Source of the DNA: DATFBY01 sp035253585 | GTDB lineage: Bacteria > Gemmatimonadota > Gemmatimonadetes > Gemmatimonadales > Gemmatimonadaceae | Assembly: GCA_035253585.1 (NCBI GenBank) | Contig: DATFBY010000149.1 | Span: forward strand, 1 to 64,000 | Direction of reading: 5' to 3' | Length of the DNA: 64,000 nt | Shown here: piece after piece, positions 36,326 through 45,431 of the stretch | Numbering within the stretch: the stretch's first letter is position 1 | How the letters are laid out: the number at the start of each line of letters is the position of its first letter | Translations under genes and position numbers: made by a program | The notes under the pieces: generated by a model | What the model was told of the DNA's origin: nothing | The model's database searches: none | The model's input: the letters and a program-made list of their open reading frames with translations, nothing else

Positions 36326-37604
36326 ACTATGGGCCATTCTGGTGCGCGAGTATGTCGAGCGCGTCCGCACGCGCTGGTTCGCCATCGCCACCGTCTTCGG
36401 GCCGCTCTTGTTAGGCGGCTTGATCTTCCTCCCGCCCTGGCTCGCCTCGCGCAGCACCGCGGCGCCGGACATCGCGCGTATCACGATCCTCGACGGCACG
36501 GGGACGGAGCTCGGAACGCGCGTGGCCGCCGAGCTCAATGGCGGCGTGATGGGCGACACGTCGCTCACGCAAGTGCAGGTCGTCGCGCCCCAGGCGATGG
36601 CGCAGGCCGAGAGTCTTGCCGTTCGCGACGTCATTGCGGGACGGCGCAAGGGCTATCTGGTGCTGGAGCGGCGAACACTCTCCGGGCGTGGCGCGCGCTA
36701 CGCGGGCACCAACGCCACGGCCGCGGCGGACATGGAGGCGATGCGTCGCATACTGCGCGACGAGGTGCTGGCACTGCGCCTCGAGCAGCTCGGTGTGCAG
36801 AACGCGGCCACACGAGAGCTGGCCAGGATGCGCGTGACGCTCGCATCCGAGCGCCTGACGAGACGTGGGCGTGGCGGCTCGGGGCAGATGAACGTGATCT
36901 TCGCCATTGGCGTAGCGTTCCTGCTCTACATGTCGATCGCGTTCTACGGCCAGAACGTGCTCCGCGGCGTGATGGAGGAGAAGCAGACGCGCGTGGCGGA
37001 GGTCGTCGTGTCGAGCGTCTCGCCGACGAAGCTACTGGCCGGTAAGGTTCTCGGAGTCGGTGCGGTCGGGTTGACGCAAATCGTGATCTGGACGCTCACC
37101 TCCGTCGCGCTGATCAAGGCGCGCGGGCCGATTCTGGCGCGTATGGGAGCTGATGTTGCGCCGATGCCTCTTCCATCGATCTCCACGCCCGATGCGATTG
37201 CCCTGGTTCTCTTCTTCGTGCTGGGCTACACCGTCTACGCCGCGCTCTTCGCGGCGGTGGGCGCGATGGTGAACAGCGAGCAGGAAGCGCAGCAGGCGCA
37301 GTGGCCGATCATGCTGCTTCTGATCTCCAGCGTCTTCTTTCTCCAGCCCATCCTTCAGAATCCCGACGGGACGCTGGCGCGTGTGATGGGCGCGCTTCCC
37401 TTCACCGCGCCCATCGTGATGCCATTGCGCATGAGCGTGGCGCCGGTGGCGCCGGTGGATGTCGTGCTCTCGCTGATCTCGGTAGTGGCGGGATGCTACG
37501 TGGCGATCTGGCTGGCGGCGCGCATCTACCGCGTCGGACTGCTCATGTATGGAAAACGACCGAGCCTCGGCGAGCTCGGTCGTTGGGTGCGTCACGCAAA
37601 CTGA
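36318..37604 (+). CDS. ABC-2 type exporter permease, NatB type
   Basis: 428 aa. One N-terminal helix near residue 25 (FGPLLLGGLIFLPPWL), an extracellular domain of about 180 residues, and five or six helices from residue 195 onward, with FYGQNVLRGVMEEKQTRVAEVVVSS (the conserved cytoplasmic loop of the family, shown here in part) next to the second helix. The domain order matches NatB/YhaP. Forms a pair with the upstream ATPase. It converges with the degenerate-JAB gene after nine bases. Confidence 0.88.
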   Translation: MDRLWAILVREYVERVRTRWFAIATVFGPLLLGGLIFLPPWLASRSTAAPDIARITILDGTGTELGTRVAAELNGGVMGDTSLTQVQVVAPQAMAQAESLAVRDVIAGRRKGYLVLERRTLSGRGARYAGTNATAAADMEAMRRILRDEVLALRLEQLGVQNAATRELARMRVTLASERLTRRGRGGSGQMNVIFAIGVAFLLYMSIAFYGQNVLRGVMEEKQTRVAEVVVSSVSPTKLLAGKVLGVGAVGLTQIVIWTLTSVALIKARGPILARMGADVAPMPLPSISTPDAIALVLFFVLGYTVYAALFAAVGAMVNSEQEAQQAQWPIMLLLISSVFFLQPILQNPDGTLARVMGALPFTAPIVMPLRMSVAPVAPVDVVLSLISVVAGCYVAIWLAARIYRVGLLMYGKRPSLGELGRWVRHAN

Positions 37605-37613
37605 ATCGGCGAC

Positions 37614-39776
37614 TTACCGCGCGAAGTTGCGGCACATGTGTGCCGCCTCCCGTTCGAGCTTGTCGGCCTGAACCAGCAGCGCACGCTGCTCGACGATCCG
37701 CGTTGCTTCGGGGACCGTCGCAAGCAGGGAGCCTAACGAGTCACGGGTGGTGACCAGGCGGCCGCGCGCCTGGAGTACGAGCGCGCAGCCCAGCTTTCCG
37801 CCCCGGTAGTCCTCGGCGATCTCCTGGTACCACGCCAGAGCGACTCGCAGCGAGTCGGTTCGCGCCGTCACCAAACGCGCCTGCGCGCGCGGCAGCTGAG
37901 TCGCGGCCAGCGGCCGGTTCTCAGGCGACGCGGTGCTCCCGTTCGTCACGCTGTCCGTCGCGCTGAGCGATCCGGCCTGGCTTTCGGCGATCGGCGCGCG
38001 CGTCTCTCTCACGCGCTGCACTGCGACCGCCATCAGTACGAACGACGCGAGCAATGCCAACACCGCCGCGAGGCCAAGGACGCTGGCCGGCACTCCTCGC
38101 TTTTCCTCGTCGATCTTGATCGGCTTCCGGCCCGCCACGCGAGGCGACATGCGACGCTCGACATCCGCCAGATCCGTCATGAAGATCGGACGCTTGAGAC
38201 CGTTCGCCGGTGGTCCCTCGACGTCGCGCACGGAGGCGCGATCGTCCAGGCGAGACTGCAGAGCGCTGACTGCTTTTTCGGCGCCGCTGGAGTTGGTGCT
38301 CGAGGCGGTACTCGATGTGGTGCCCGAGGCAGTGCTCGGAACGCTTCTCGCCCGCTTCGGAACGTCGGTCGGCGTAGCATCGTGCGCGGTCGGAGCGGTG
38401 ACGGCGACTCTGTCCGCGGCTCGAGGTTCACGCGCAGACGGCGCGTTCGGCGCGGCTTTCCATACGGGCGTCGTCGGCGCGATCGAAAGCGATTGTCCGA
38501 CCGGCATCCGCGGCACCGGTGGCGGTGCCGGTTTTGGCTCTTCGACGACTCGAGGCGCTGCGGCAATGGGCTCGTCACCAATCGAGTCTTCGGACATCGC
38601 AGCTGGCGTTTGCTCGGCGGACGCGACTGGCTCCGCGTCAGGCGCCTCGACGTCGAGCGATTCGCTGTCGAGATCGTCACCTTCGATCTCTTCGGCTCCG
38701 ATCTCCTCGGCGCCGAACTGCTCGGAGTAGAACTGCTCGGAGTCGAGCTGCTGGGCCTCGAGCTGCTCGGCCTCGAGTTCCTCGACCGCCGCCTCGGATT
38801 CCGCCATCTCGAACTCTGACTCTGGCTCCGGCGGAGCTGCCACCTGACTTTCCACTTCGGTTTCAACCGAAGTGGGACTCCGAGACTCCCACGTCATCGG
38901 CGTCGACGCCGCTGGCGCCGGCGGCGGCTCGTCAGGCAGCGGTGATGTACGGGCGGGCGAAGTGGGAGTGTTCACTCGCTCGCGCGGAGGCGTGGTGCCC
39001 ATGACGCGCGATACTACACGGGCTGCCGCGCGTACGTCGGCCGCCACTCCCTCCGCGATCAGCGAGACCGCGGACCGCGACTCGTCGCTCGTTGGCGTGT
39101 GCCGCGCCGATACGCGCTCGCGAATGGGAAGCGCGACGACGGGCTCGTCGGTCACGTATCCTCGCCACGGAATACACGACCGCTTCGGCGCGTTCTCACG
39201 CACGAACTGCGGCTCGAGGAGCTCGCGGAATGGCGCACGAAACGCGCGGGCCGCCATCGGATTCACGAGGAAGAGCGCGCCGTCGTGCGGCTGCGCGCCG
39301 CTCGTCAGCACGATGAACGGCTCCCAGCCGCCGGTGCACCGTTCCAGGTGCAGCGAAATGTCTTCCGGTGGGGGCTGCATCGGCACGGTTGGACGCGAGC
39401 AATACCAACCTGCCAGACGCAGGGGACCATCCATCTGCGGACCGGTGCGCGCGCTCTCGGCGTCGGTGCCGGGAATCGCGTCGGCGATCACCACGTAGCT
39501 CGCGCCGCTATCGGGCGACACGAAAACGCGCCCCCACAACGAGCCGTCCACGTCACGGTCCATCCCCGCGGCGTGCTCCTGGATCTGCAGGAGTACGCGC
39601 TGCGTGATGTAAATCTCGTGCTCGTAGCCGGAGTTTCGGAGATTGGCGGCGAGAAGATAGTACGCATCGCTGGCCGGCTTCCACGAGATCGAGCGCGCTA
39701 TCGGCGCGTTCTGTCGCGGATACGGAAGCCGGCCCTCTTCTGGCCCGCCGACGCCGGTCTCTCGGAGGAGCGCCAT
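37614..39776 (-). CDS. Membrane protein with degenerate JAB/MPN domain and acidic 5-residue repeats
   Basis: 720 aa from ATG 39776. Residues about 30-170 resemble a JAB/MPN domain: YITQRVLLQIQEHA, GSLWGRVFVSP, IADAIPGT, then LAGWYCSRPTV where active JAMM proteins have GWYHSHP, and EDISLHLERC and DGALFLVNP. The zinc-binding histidines are replaced, so it is probably non-catalytic. A long disordered region follows with acidic pentads (LEAEQ-LEAQQ-LDSEQ-FYSEQ type, encoded near 38660-38800), then a membrane helix (about residue 555, VPASVLGLAAVLALLASFV) and a short outside helical domain. Last gene of the Tad pilus operon; role unknown, possibly a pilus regulator or scaffold. Confidence 0.65.
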   Translation of the reverse strand: MALLRETGVGGPEEGRLPYPRQNAPIARSISWKPASDAYYLLAANLRNSGYEHEIYITQRVLLQIQEHAAGMDRDVDGSLWGRVFVSPDSGASYVVIADAIPGTDAESARTGPQMDGPLRLAGWYCSRPTVPMQPPPEDISLHLERCTGGWEPFIVLTSGAQPHDGALFLVNPMAARAFRAPFRELLEPQFVRENAPKRSCIPWRGYVTDEPVVALPIRERVSARHTPTSDESRSAVSLIAEGVAADVRAAARVVSRVMGTTPPRERVNTPTSPARTSPLPDEPPPAPAASTPMTWESRSPTSVETEVESQVAAPPEPESEFEMAESEAAVEELEAEQLEAQQLDSEQFYSEQFGAEEIGAEEIEGDDLDSESLDVEAPDAEPVASAEQTPAAMSEDSIGDEPIAAAPRVVEEPKPAPPPVPRMPVGQSLSIAPTTPVWKAAPNAPSAREPRAADRVAVTAPTAHDATPTDVPKRARSVPSTASGTTSSTASSTNSSGAEKAVSALQSRLDDRASVRDVEGPPANGLKRPIFMTDLADVERRMSPRVAGRKPIKIDEEKRGVPASVLGLAAVLALLASFVLMAVAVQRVRETRAPIAESQAGSLSATDSVTNGSTASPENRPLAATQLPRAQARLVTARTDSLRVALAWYQEIAEDYRGGKLGCALVLQARGRLVTTRDSLGSLLATVPEATRIVEQRALLVQADKLEREAAHMCRNFAR

Positions 39777-39786
39777 AACCTTCAGC

Positions 39787-40911
39787 TCACCTGACCAGAA
39801 TCGGTTTGACGATCGTGCTGTTGCCGGTGCCGACCGCACCGGTGGCGCTGAACGTATCGAAGTAGCCGATGATCTCGCCTTTGTCCTCGCCGTTTGGTGG
39901 GCATACACTCGGCTGGCAGCTGTTGTGGAACATGGTCTCAAGGACAAACCCGCCGATTGCGCGAATCACCGCCGGATCTCTGCCGTTCAACTGGCCCGAC
40001 GTGTAGTACGCGACCTTGATCGGCACACCCAGCGACCCATTGCCATGGATGCAATTGTCGCCGACGAAGCTTCCGCCGAACTGCGAGCACAACGTCTCGG
40101 TAGCGGTGATCGTTGGCCCAGGCATGTTGCCGGGCTCCGTTATTATCGAATCGCCGACGCCCGTGAGCGGTCCACAGGTTTCGGTTTCAATGTTGGTGCG
40201 GTAGGTGCTTGCACCAGACTGCGGCGCGGGCACGCGGTAGGTGCCGGTGAGAGCCATCCAGAACGACGGCAAGACGATCGCGTTGTAATTTCCGGGCTGC
40301 GCGGGACCACCGCCGCTCAGATCGCCCAGCTTCAGCCGAATACGGCGCGCCGCGATCGGCATGTTTCGAAGATTCGTGAGATCGGCGTCGGTGAGCTGGT
40401 GATTCGGATTGGTGATGCCGAGCCTGGCGAGCAGCGAGTCGTACGGCAGCGCCCACGGCCTGAGGCATCCTGTTGCAACCACTGGCGCGGTCGCCCACGC
40501 GATCGACGTCCGGCGCATGGTCTGCGGGAGGATGTTGAAGATCCCCCCGATCAGATAGCGCGTATTCCGCTGCGTCGTGACGCGTATTGCGTTCGCCTCG
40601 ACGCTGTCGGCAGCCGTGAACACCTTCGTCGTATCGTTCCAGCGCCCATACTCGGCCACCGGTGTCGCCGCGCCCGGTGGCATGTTGGCGCTGGCTACAG
40701 CGATCGCGGAGTCGAGCGCATGGCTCTTGTGGACCAGAAGCTCGACGGCACCGGCGTGCGCGCCGGCATCGGCCGCCGTATGGATGGCGGCGGACTGCTC
40801 GACGGTTCGGCTGAAATCGACGGCCAACACTGCCATCACCATCAGACCAACCAGGAGGAATGCTCCGAGCACGAGCATCGCACCCTTCCGATTACGCAGT
40901 CTCATGGCCAC
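39787..40911 (-). CDS. tadG: TadG-like pilus assembly protein
   Basis: 374 aa. N-terminal Tad_Flp signature with a basic start (MAMRLRNRKGAMLVLGAF) and a single helix (LLVGLMVMAVLAVDFSRTV) followed by DAGAHAGAVELLV, as in TadG/TadE-domain pseudopilin-like proteins. The rest is an extracytoplasmic domain with Cys pairs (TETCGPLTG, LCSQFGGSFVGDNCIHG), which suit a disulfide-bonded, surface-exposed protein. It follows tadC in the operon, as usual. Confidence 0.82.
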   Translation of the reverse strand: MAMRLRNRKGAMLVLGAFLLVGLMVMAVLAVDFSRTVEQSAAIHTAADAGAHAGAVELLVHKSHALDSAIAVASANMPPGAATPVAEYGRWNDTTKVFTAADSVEANAIRVTTQRNTRYLIGGIFNILPQTMRRTSIAWATAPVVATGCLRPWALPYDSLLARLGITNPNHQLTDADLTNLRNMPIAARRIRLKLGDLSGGGPAQPGNYNAIVLPSFWMALTGTYRVPAPQSGASTYRTNIETETCGPLTGVGDSIITEPGNMPGPTITATETLCSQFGGSFVGDNCIHGNGSLGVPIKVAYYTSGQLNGRDPAVIRAIGGFVLETMFHNSCQPSVCPPNGEDKGEIIGYFDTFSATGAVGTGNSTIVKPILVR

Positions 40912-40941
40912 CTCCGTGTTCTCCTCGCGTGACGCCCTAGG

Positions 40942-41853
40942 TTAGGGCTCCCCGCGCAACATCGCGCTGATATGCATGACGGCCGGACCCATGATTACCA
41001 CGAAGAGCGCCGGCAAAATCATCAAGGCGAGAGGGACGATCATCTTGAGCGGAGCCACCGCGGCGTTTTTCTCCGCGGTTTGACGCCGCTTCCTTCGCAA
41101 CGCTTCAGCATAAACTCGCAGCACGCGCCCAATGCTCGTTCCCCACTTCTCGCTCTGAATCATGCTGGAGACGAGCGTGCGCACTTCCTCCACGCCGGTG
41201 CGCGTCCAGACGTTGCGCAGCGCCTCGTCGCGTGGAACGCCGGCGCTCGTCCGCCGATTCACGAGCAGGATCTCACGCGCCAGCTCGGGGTGCAGGAGCT
41301 GCATGTCACGGCCAACACGCTGCAGCGCGGCATCGAGGCTCATTCCCGATTCGACGCAGACGACCAGTAGGTCCAACGCGTCGGGGATCGAGCGGCGAAT
41401 TCGCTCCTTACGCTTGATCACGCGGCGATTGAGATACCACACCGGAATCAGCGTCGCCGCCACCGCCGCCCAGATCACCAGACCAACCAACGCCATGAAA
41501 CCGACCGGCGGCACCACCAGCGTCACGATCACCGGCAGCAAAACGACCGCGATGACGCGAATGGTGTTGAACACCAGCACCGCCGCCGGGCTGTCGAAGC
41601 CGGCCTGCATGAGCTTGTCGCGGAAACGAACGCTCGTGCTCCACGCTTCGGGCAAGCGCTGACGGATCCGCTCGGCGATGCGCTCCTCGGTCGCCGGCTT
41701 GATCAGCACCAGCCCGCGGGTCGTGACGATGTCGCCGGTGTCGAGCGCGCGTCCGATCAGCTGACGGCGGCTCCGAGTGACGGAGAGCGCCCAAGCCGCC
41801 GCGACGAGCGCGCCGAGAATGATTGTGACGAGAATCGCGAGACTAGAGGGCAT
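40942..41853 (-). CDS. tadC: TadC, Tad pilus inner-membrane platform protein
   Basis: 303 aa with the T2SSF domain: ESGMSLDAALQRVGRDMQ, LVNRRTSAGVPRDEALRNV and RKRRQTAEKNAAVAPLKM, plus four helices (one at the start, two near residues 95-140, one at the end). TadB and TadC form the platform used by the TadA motor. Its start lies one base before the TadB stop. Confidence 0.92.
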   Translation of the reverse strand: MPSSLAILVTIILGALVAAAWALSVTRSRRQLIGRALDTGDIVTTRGLVLIKPATEERIAERIRQRLPEAWSTSVRFRDKLMQAGFDSPAAVLVFNTIRVIAVVLLPVIVTLVVPPVGFMALVGLVIWAAVAATLIPVWYLNRRVIKRKERIRRSIPDALDLLVVCVESGMSLDAALQRVGRDMQLLHPELAREILLVNRRTSAGVPRDEALRNVWTRTGVEEVRTLVSSMIQSEKWGTSIGRVLRVYAEALRRKRRQTAEKNAAVAPLKMIVPLALMILPALFVVIMGPAVMHISAMLRGEP

Positions 41854-41854
41854 A

Positions 41855-42808
41855 CTAGAAATCGATGTCCGCTATGCTGAGCATGATGCTGTATCCGATC
41901 ACTACCGAGATCGCCGCCGACAGCAGCATCAACTTGCCGACGTCGGAGATGATCATCGGACGCAAAAAGTTCGGATCGGCGAACCAGATGACGATGAAGA
42001 CCAGCACCGGCAGTGCCGACAGGATCTGCGCCGAGAGCTTCGGCTCCGCCGTGAGCGTCTCGATCTGACCGCGAACCGCGACGCGCTGGCGCATGAGGTC
42101 GCTCAGGTTGGTGAGTACCTCCGCCAGGTTGCCGCCAGTCTCACGCTGAATGAGCACCGCGGTCACGAACATGCGCAGATCGAGACTGTCCACGCGCTCC
42201 TGGAGCCGCGTCATCGCCGTACGCACGTCGATGCCTAACCGCTGCTCTTCGTAAAAGCGCGAGAACTCGGGGCCGATCGGCGCCGTCATCTCCTGGCCGA
42301 TGAAGTTCATCGCCGCCTGGAACGAGTAGCCGGCGCGCATGGCGCTCACCAACATGTCGATCGCTTCCGGAAGCTGCGCTTCGAAGTTCATCCGCCGCTT
42401 CTTCTGTCGACGACGCAGCCAGAACACCGGAAGAAGCCCGCCGAACGATCCGAGCAAAACGGCGCCGAGCAATCCGCGGATCATCGCCCCGAACGCGATG
42501 CCGACGACGGAAGCAAAAATTATGGTCAGGAGGAACGCGCCGGCGGTAACGTTTACGCCCGCGCGCCGGAGCTGCTCGGTCAGCTCCTCGGTGAAGGACC
42601 GGCCAGCGAGTATACGGTTGAGCAGCGCCAGCTGACTGACGGCGTCATCGCGCAGCAGACTCGCCGTGCGCGCGGCCTCCGCGGCGCTGTCGAGCCGATC
42701 GCGCGCGCGCGTCGCCGCGTCGAGCGTGCGCCGGTTGTAGAACACGTACGCGCCGACCACGACGACGATCGTCGCCACGAACACGCCGGCGAGAAGGAGC
42801 AACTCCAT
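41855..42808 (-). CDS. tadB: TadB, Tad pilus inner-membrane platform protein
   Basis: 317 aa. T2SSF domain with SAMRAGYSFQAAMNFIGQEM and IQRETGGNLAEVLTNLSDLM, a helix at the start and three further helices (two around residues 95-125, one at the C-terminus). Three bases separate it from tadA. Together with TadC it is the membrane core of the Flp pilus machine. Confidence 0.93.
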   Translation of the reverse strand: MELLLLAGVFVATIVVVVGAYVFYNRRTLDAATRARDRLDSAAEAARTASLLRDDAVSQLALLNRILAGRSFTEELTEQLRRAGVNVTAGAFLLTIIFASVVGIAFGAMIRGLLGAVLLGSFGGLLPVFWLRRRQKKRRMNFEAQLPEAIDMLVSAMRAGYSFQAAMNFIGQEMTAPIGPEFSRFYEEQRLGIDVRTAMTRLQERVDSLDLRMFVTAVLIQRETGGNLAEVLTNLSDLMRQRVAVRGQIETLTAEPKLSAQILSALPVLVFIVIWFADPNFLRPMIISDVGKLMLLSAAISVVIGYSIMLSIADIDF

Positions 42809-42811
42809 GGT

Positions 42812-44215
42812 CTACACCTTCTCGAACATGAGTGGGGGCAGCTCGACGCCGGCCACGCGAAGCCGCTCGGTGAACCCCGGTCTGATACCCGTCGCCTCGA
42901 AGTTCCCCAGCACCCGGCCATCGCCCCCGATGCCGCGACGCCGGTAGCGCCAGATCTCCTGCGTCGAGATCACCTCGCCTTCCATGCCGGTGACTTCGGT
43001 GATGCTGGTGATGCGACGCGTGCCATCCGCCATGCGCGCGATCTGAACGACGACATCGAGCGCGGATGCCATCTGCTCGCGCATGGCGCGGTCGGGCAGA
43101 TTGGTTCCCGCCATCAGGATCATCGTCTCCATACGGGACAGCGCATCGCGCGGCGAGTTGGCGTGAATGGTGGTCAACGATCCCTCGTGACCGGTGTTCA
43201 TCGCCTGCAACATGTCGAGCGCCTCGGCGGAGCGAACCTCACCGATGAGGATGCGGTCCGGGCGCATACGGAGCGCGTTCTTCACCAGATCGCGTGCCAC
43301 CACTTCACCGCGTCCTTCCGCGTTAGGCGGACGCGTCTCCAGTCTGACGACGTGCTCTTGCATGAGCTGGAGCTCGGCCGCGTCCTCGATCGTGATGATG
43401 CGCTCGTCCGACGGAATGAAGGAGCTCAGTACGTTCAGCAGCGTCGTCTTGCCGGCGCCGGTACCACCGGAGATGAGAACGTTCAACCGCGCGTGGACGC
43501 ACGATGCGAGCAGCGTGATGATCTCCTCGGTGAGCGTCCCGTTCTCGAGCAGCTGCGGGATGCCGACGTTGGCGCCGAATCGGCGGATCGAGAGGATCGG
43601 TCCGTCGAGCGCCAGCGGCGGAATGATGGCGTTGACACGCGAGCCATCCGGCAGGCGCGCATCGACCATCGGTGATGCTTCATCGACGCGGCGGCCGACG
43701 CGACTCACGATACGGTCAATGACCGCTAGGAGGTGCGAGTCGTTGCGGAACGTCGCGTTCACGCGCTGCAAGCGGCCGTGGCGCTCTATGTATATCTCGC
43801 GCGCGCCGTTCACCAGGATGTCGGAGATCGTCAGATCGCGGAACAGCGGCTCGATCGGACCGAGGCCGATGATCTCGTAGACGACCTGCTCGATGATGTC
43901 CTCGCGCTCCGCCGAGCTGAGCGGCGTCTGCTCGGTTCGGAGGAACTCGGTGACCGCGTGCCGAATCTGAGCCGTCAGCTCACGCTCGTCCTTGATCTGA
44001 TCGAGGGCCTCGAGGTCGAGCCGCTCGATGAGACGGCGATGCAGATCGACCTTGATCTGGTCGAGCGGATCGAGCGCGCGCTCATCGATGCGAGGGCCGA
44101 GGATACCGGATGCCCGCTGCGGGCCGGTCTGCGCGCGCGGGTTCGTACGGCCGTCGGCATCAGGTTGCGGGCCGTGCGGTGTACGCTGTCGTGACAGCCG
44201 ATCGCTCAACGCCAT
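42812..44215 (-). CDS. tadA: TadA/CpaF, pilus assembly ATPase
   Basis: 467 aa type II/IV secretion ATPase. N-terminal helical domain, then ISGGTGAGKTTLLNVLSSF (Walker A lysine about residue 256), IITIEDAAELQL (Asp box), ILIGEVRSAEALDMLQAMNTG (Walker B and His box) and TTIHANSPRDALSRMETM. It powers Flp pilin polymerisation from the cytoplasm. Genes on both sides (TadZ and TadB) are within four bases. Confidence 0.95.
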   Translation of the reverse strand: MALSDRLSRQRTPHGPQPDADGRTNPRAQTGPQRASGILGPRIDERALDPLDQIKVDLHRRLIERLDLEALDQIKDERELTAQIRHAVTEFLRTEQTPLSSAEREDIIEQVVYEIIGLGPIEPLFRDLTISDILVNGAREIYIERHGRLQRVNATFRNDSHLLAVIDRIVSRVGRRVDEASPMVDARLPDGSRVNAIIPPLALDGPILSIRRFGANVGIPQLLENGTLTEEIITLLASCVHARLNVLISGGTGAGKTTLLNVLSSFIPSDERIITIEDAAELQLMQEHVVRLETRPPNAEGRGEVVARDLVKNALRMRPDRILIGEVRSAEALDMLQAMNTGHEGSLTTIHANSPRDALSRMETMILMAGTNLPDRAMREQMASALDVVVQIARMADGTRRITSITEVTGMEGEVISTQEIWRYRRRGIGGDGRVLGNFEATGIRPGFTERLRVAGVELPPLMFEKV

Positions 44216-44218
44216 CTA

Positions 44219-45409
44219 TCAGCTCTCCTTCTTGAGGCCAAAGAGCTGACGCAGCCGCGAGCTACCGCGTCCGTTGGTGTTTTCAGCGCCGCTCCGAAGC
44301 GCTCCACCGAGCTTGGCCGCGAGCTGTTGATAGCTCCACGCGAGCTTCGATCGGGGATCTACGTCGTACACCGGGACGCCTTTGTTGAGCGCCAACGCCG
44401 ACGCCCGGTAATCGTTAGGCAGCTTCCAGAAGATCTCACACTTGAGCACATCCGCCGCATCGGCCAGGGTGAGAATCTCCCCCGACGGATAGCGGTTGAC
44501 GATTACGCACAGCTTCGACTCGGGGTAGCCGAGTCGACGGCAGATCGCCAGCGTCCGCTGCGTGCTGCGGAGCGCCGGTACCGTCAACTGCGTGGTCAGC
44601 AAGATCGAATCCGCGGCGTCCATCGCCGCCAACGTTCGTTCGTTCATGTAGTGCTCGCAGTCGAGCACCGTGAACGCGAAGTGCGCTTGCATCTGCTGCA
44701 CGATCATCGTGATGGCGCCCGCATCGGCGACGTCATCGAGCTCCGGCTTGTCCGACGCCGCCAGCGCCCATACGCCGCCGGGGCATGGCGTAAGAAGCGA
44801 ATACATCAAGTCGGCATCGATACGGTCCGCCTTGGCCACCAGGTCGCCCAAGTCGTAGGACGGCTTGAGATTCAGGAACACGCGAACATCGCCGCCGGCG
44901 ACGACCAGATCCGCGACCGCGACCCGCACATCGGCATGATTGTGCGCGAAGCCGTAGGCGAGATTGACTGCCAGGCTGGTGTTGCCGAGGCCACCCTTGC
45001 TGCTATAGACCGCCGCCACGTGGCCGCGTCGCACTTCCACCTGCTGGCGGCGCATGAGACGATCCACCGCGGCGGTGAGATCCTGCGGCTCCGGCGGAAA
45101 GATCACGAACTCCTGGATCCCCGCGCGCATGGCGCGAAGTATCAGCTCGGTGTCGGCGCGTGGAGCCGTGCCGACGACGCTCATGAAGCGTCCGCGACGA
45201 ATCTCGCGGTCGAGCGCCGCGAGCTGGACGGCGTCGACTTCCTGAAGTGGGAGGATCACCAGATCGTAGGCGTCGTCGGAAAGCCGAGCGATCGCCGCGC
45301 TGATGCTCGGCGCTTCAGCCGGTGGGCCGAAGCCGAACCGGTTGAGGATGCCCGCGACGTCGCCGGGCCCTGCGGCGCCCGCGACGATCAGTGCCTTCCG
45401 AGTCGCCAC
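44219..45409 (-). CDS. tadZ: TadZ/CpaE, MinD-like pilus localisation ATPase
   Basis: 396 aa. N-terminal receiver-like domain (residues 1-130) without a clear phosphoacceptor, then a MinD-like P-loop domain with VYSSKGGLGNTSLAVNLAYG and the pattern of TadZ proteins that target the pilus machine to the pole. A TTA-free GCCTAACGA at 44412 encodes LPND. Part of the tad operon, four bases from tadA. Confidence 0.92.
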   Translation of the reverse strand: MATRKALIVAGAAGPGDVAGILNRFGFGPPAEAPSISAAIARLSDDAYDLVILPLQEVDAVQLAALDREIRRGRFMSVVGTAPRADTELILRAMRAGIQEFVIFPPEPQDLTAAVDRLMRRQQVEVRRGHVAAVYSSKGGLGNTSLAVNLAYGFAHNHADVRVAVADLVVAGGDVRVFLNLKPSYDLGDLVAKADRIDADLMYSLLTPCPGGVWALAASDKPELDDVADAGAITMIVQQMQAHFAFTVLDCEHYMNERTLAAMDAADSILLTTQLTVPALRSTQRTLAICRRLGYPESKLCVIVNRYPSGEILTLADAADVLKCEIFWKLPNDYRASALALNKGVPVYDVDPRSKLAWSYQQLAAKLGGALRSGAENTNGRGSSRLRQLFGLKKES

Positions 45410-45431
45410 TTCTACTGCTCCCGAACGAAAC

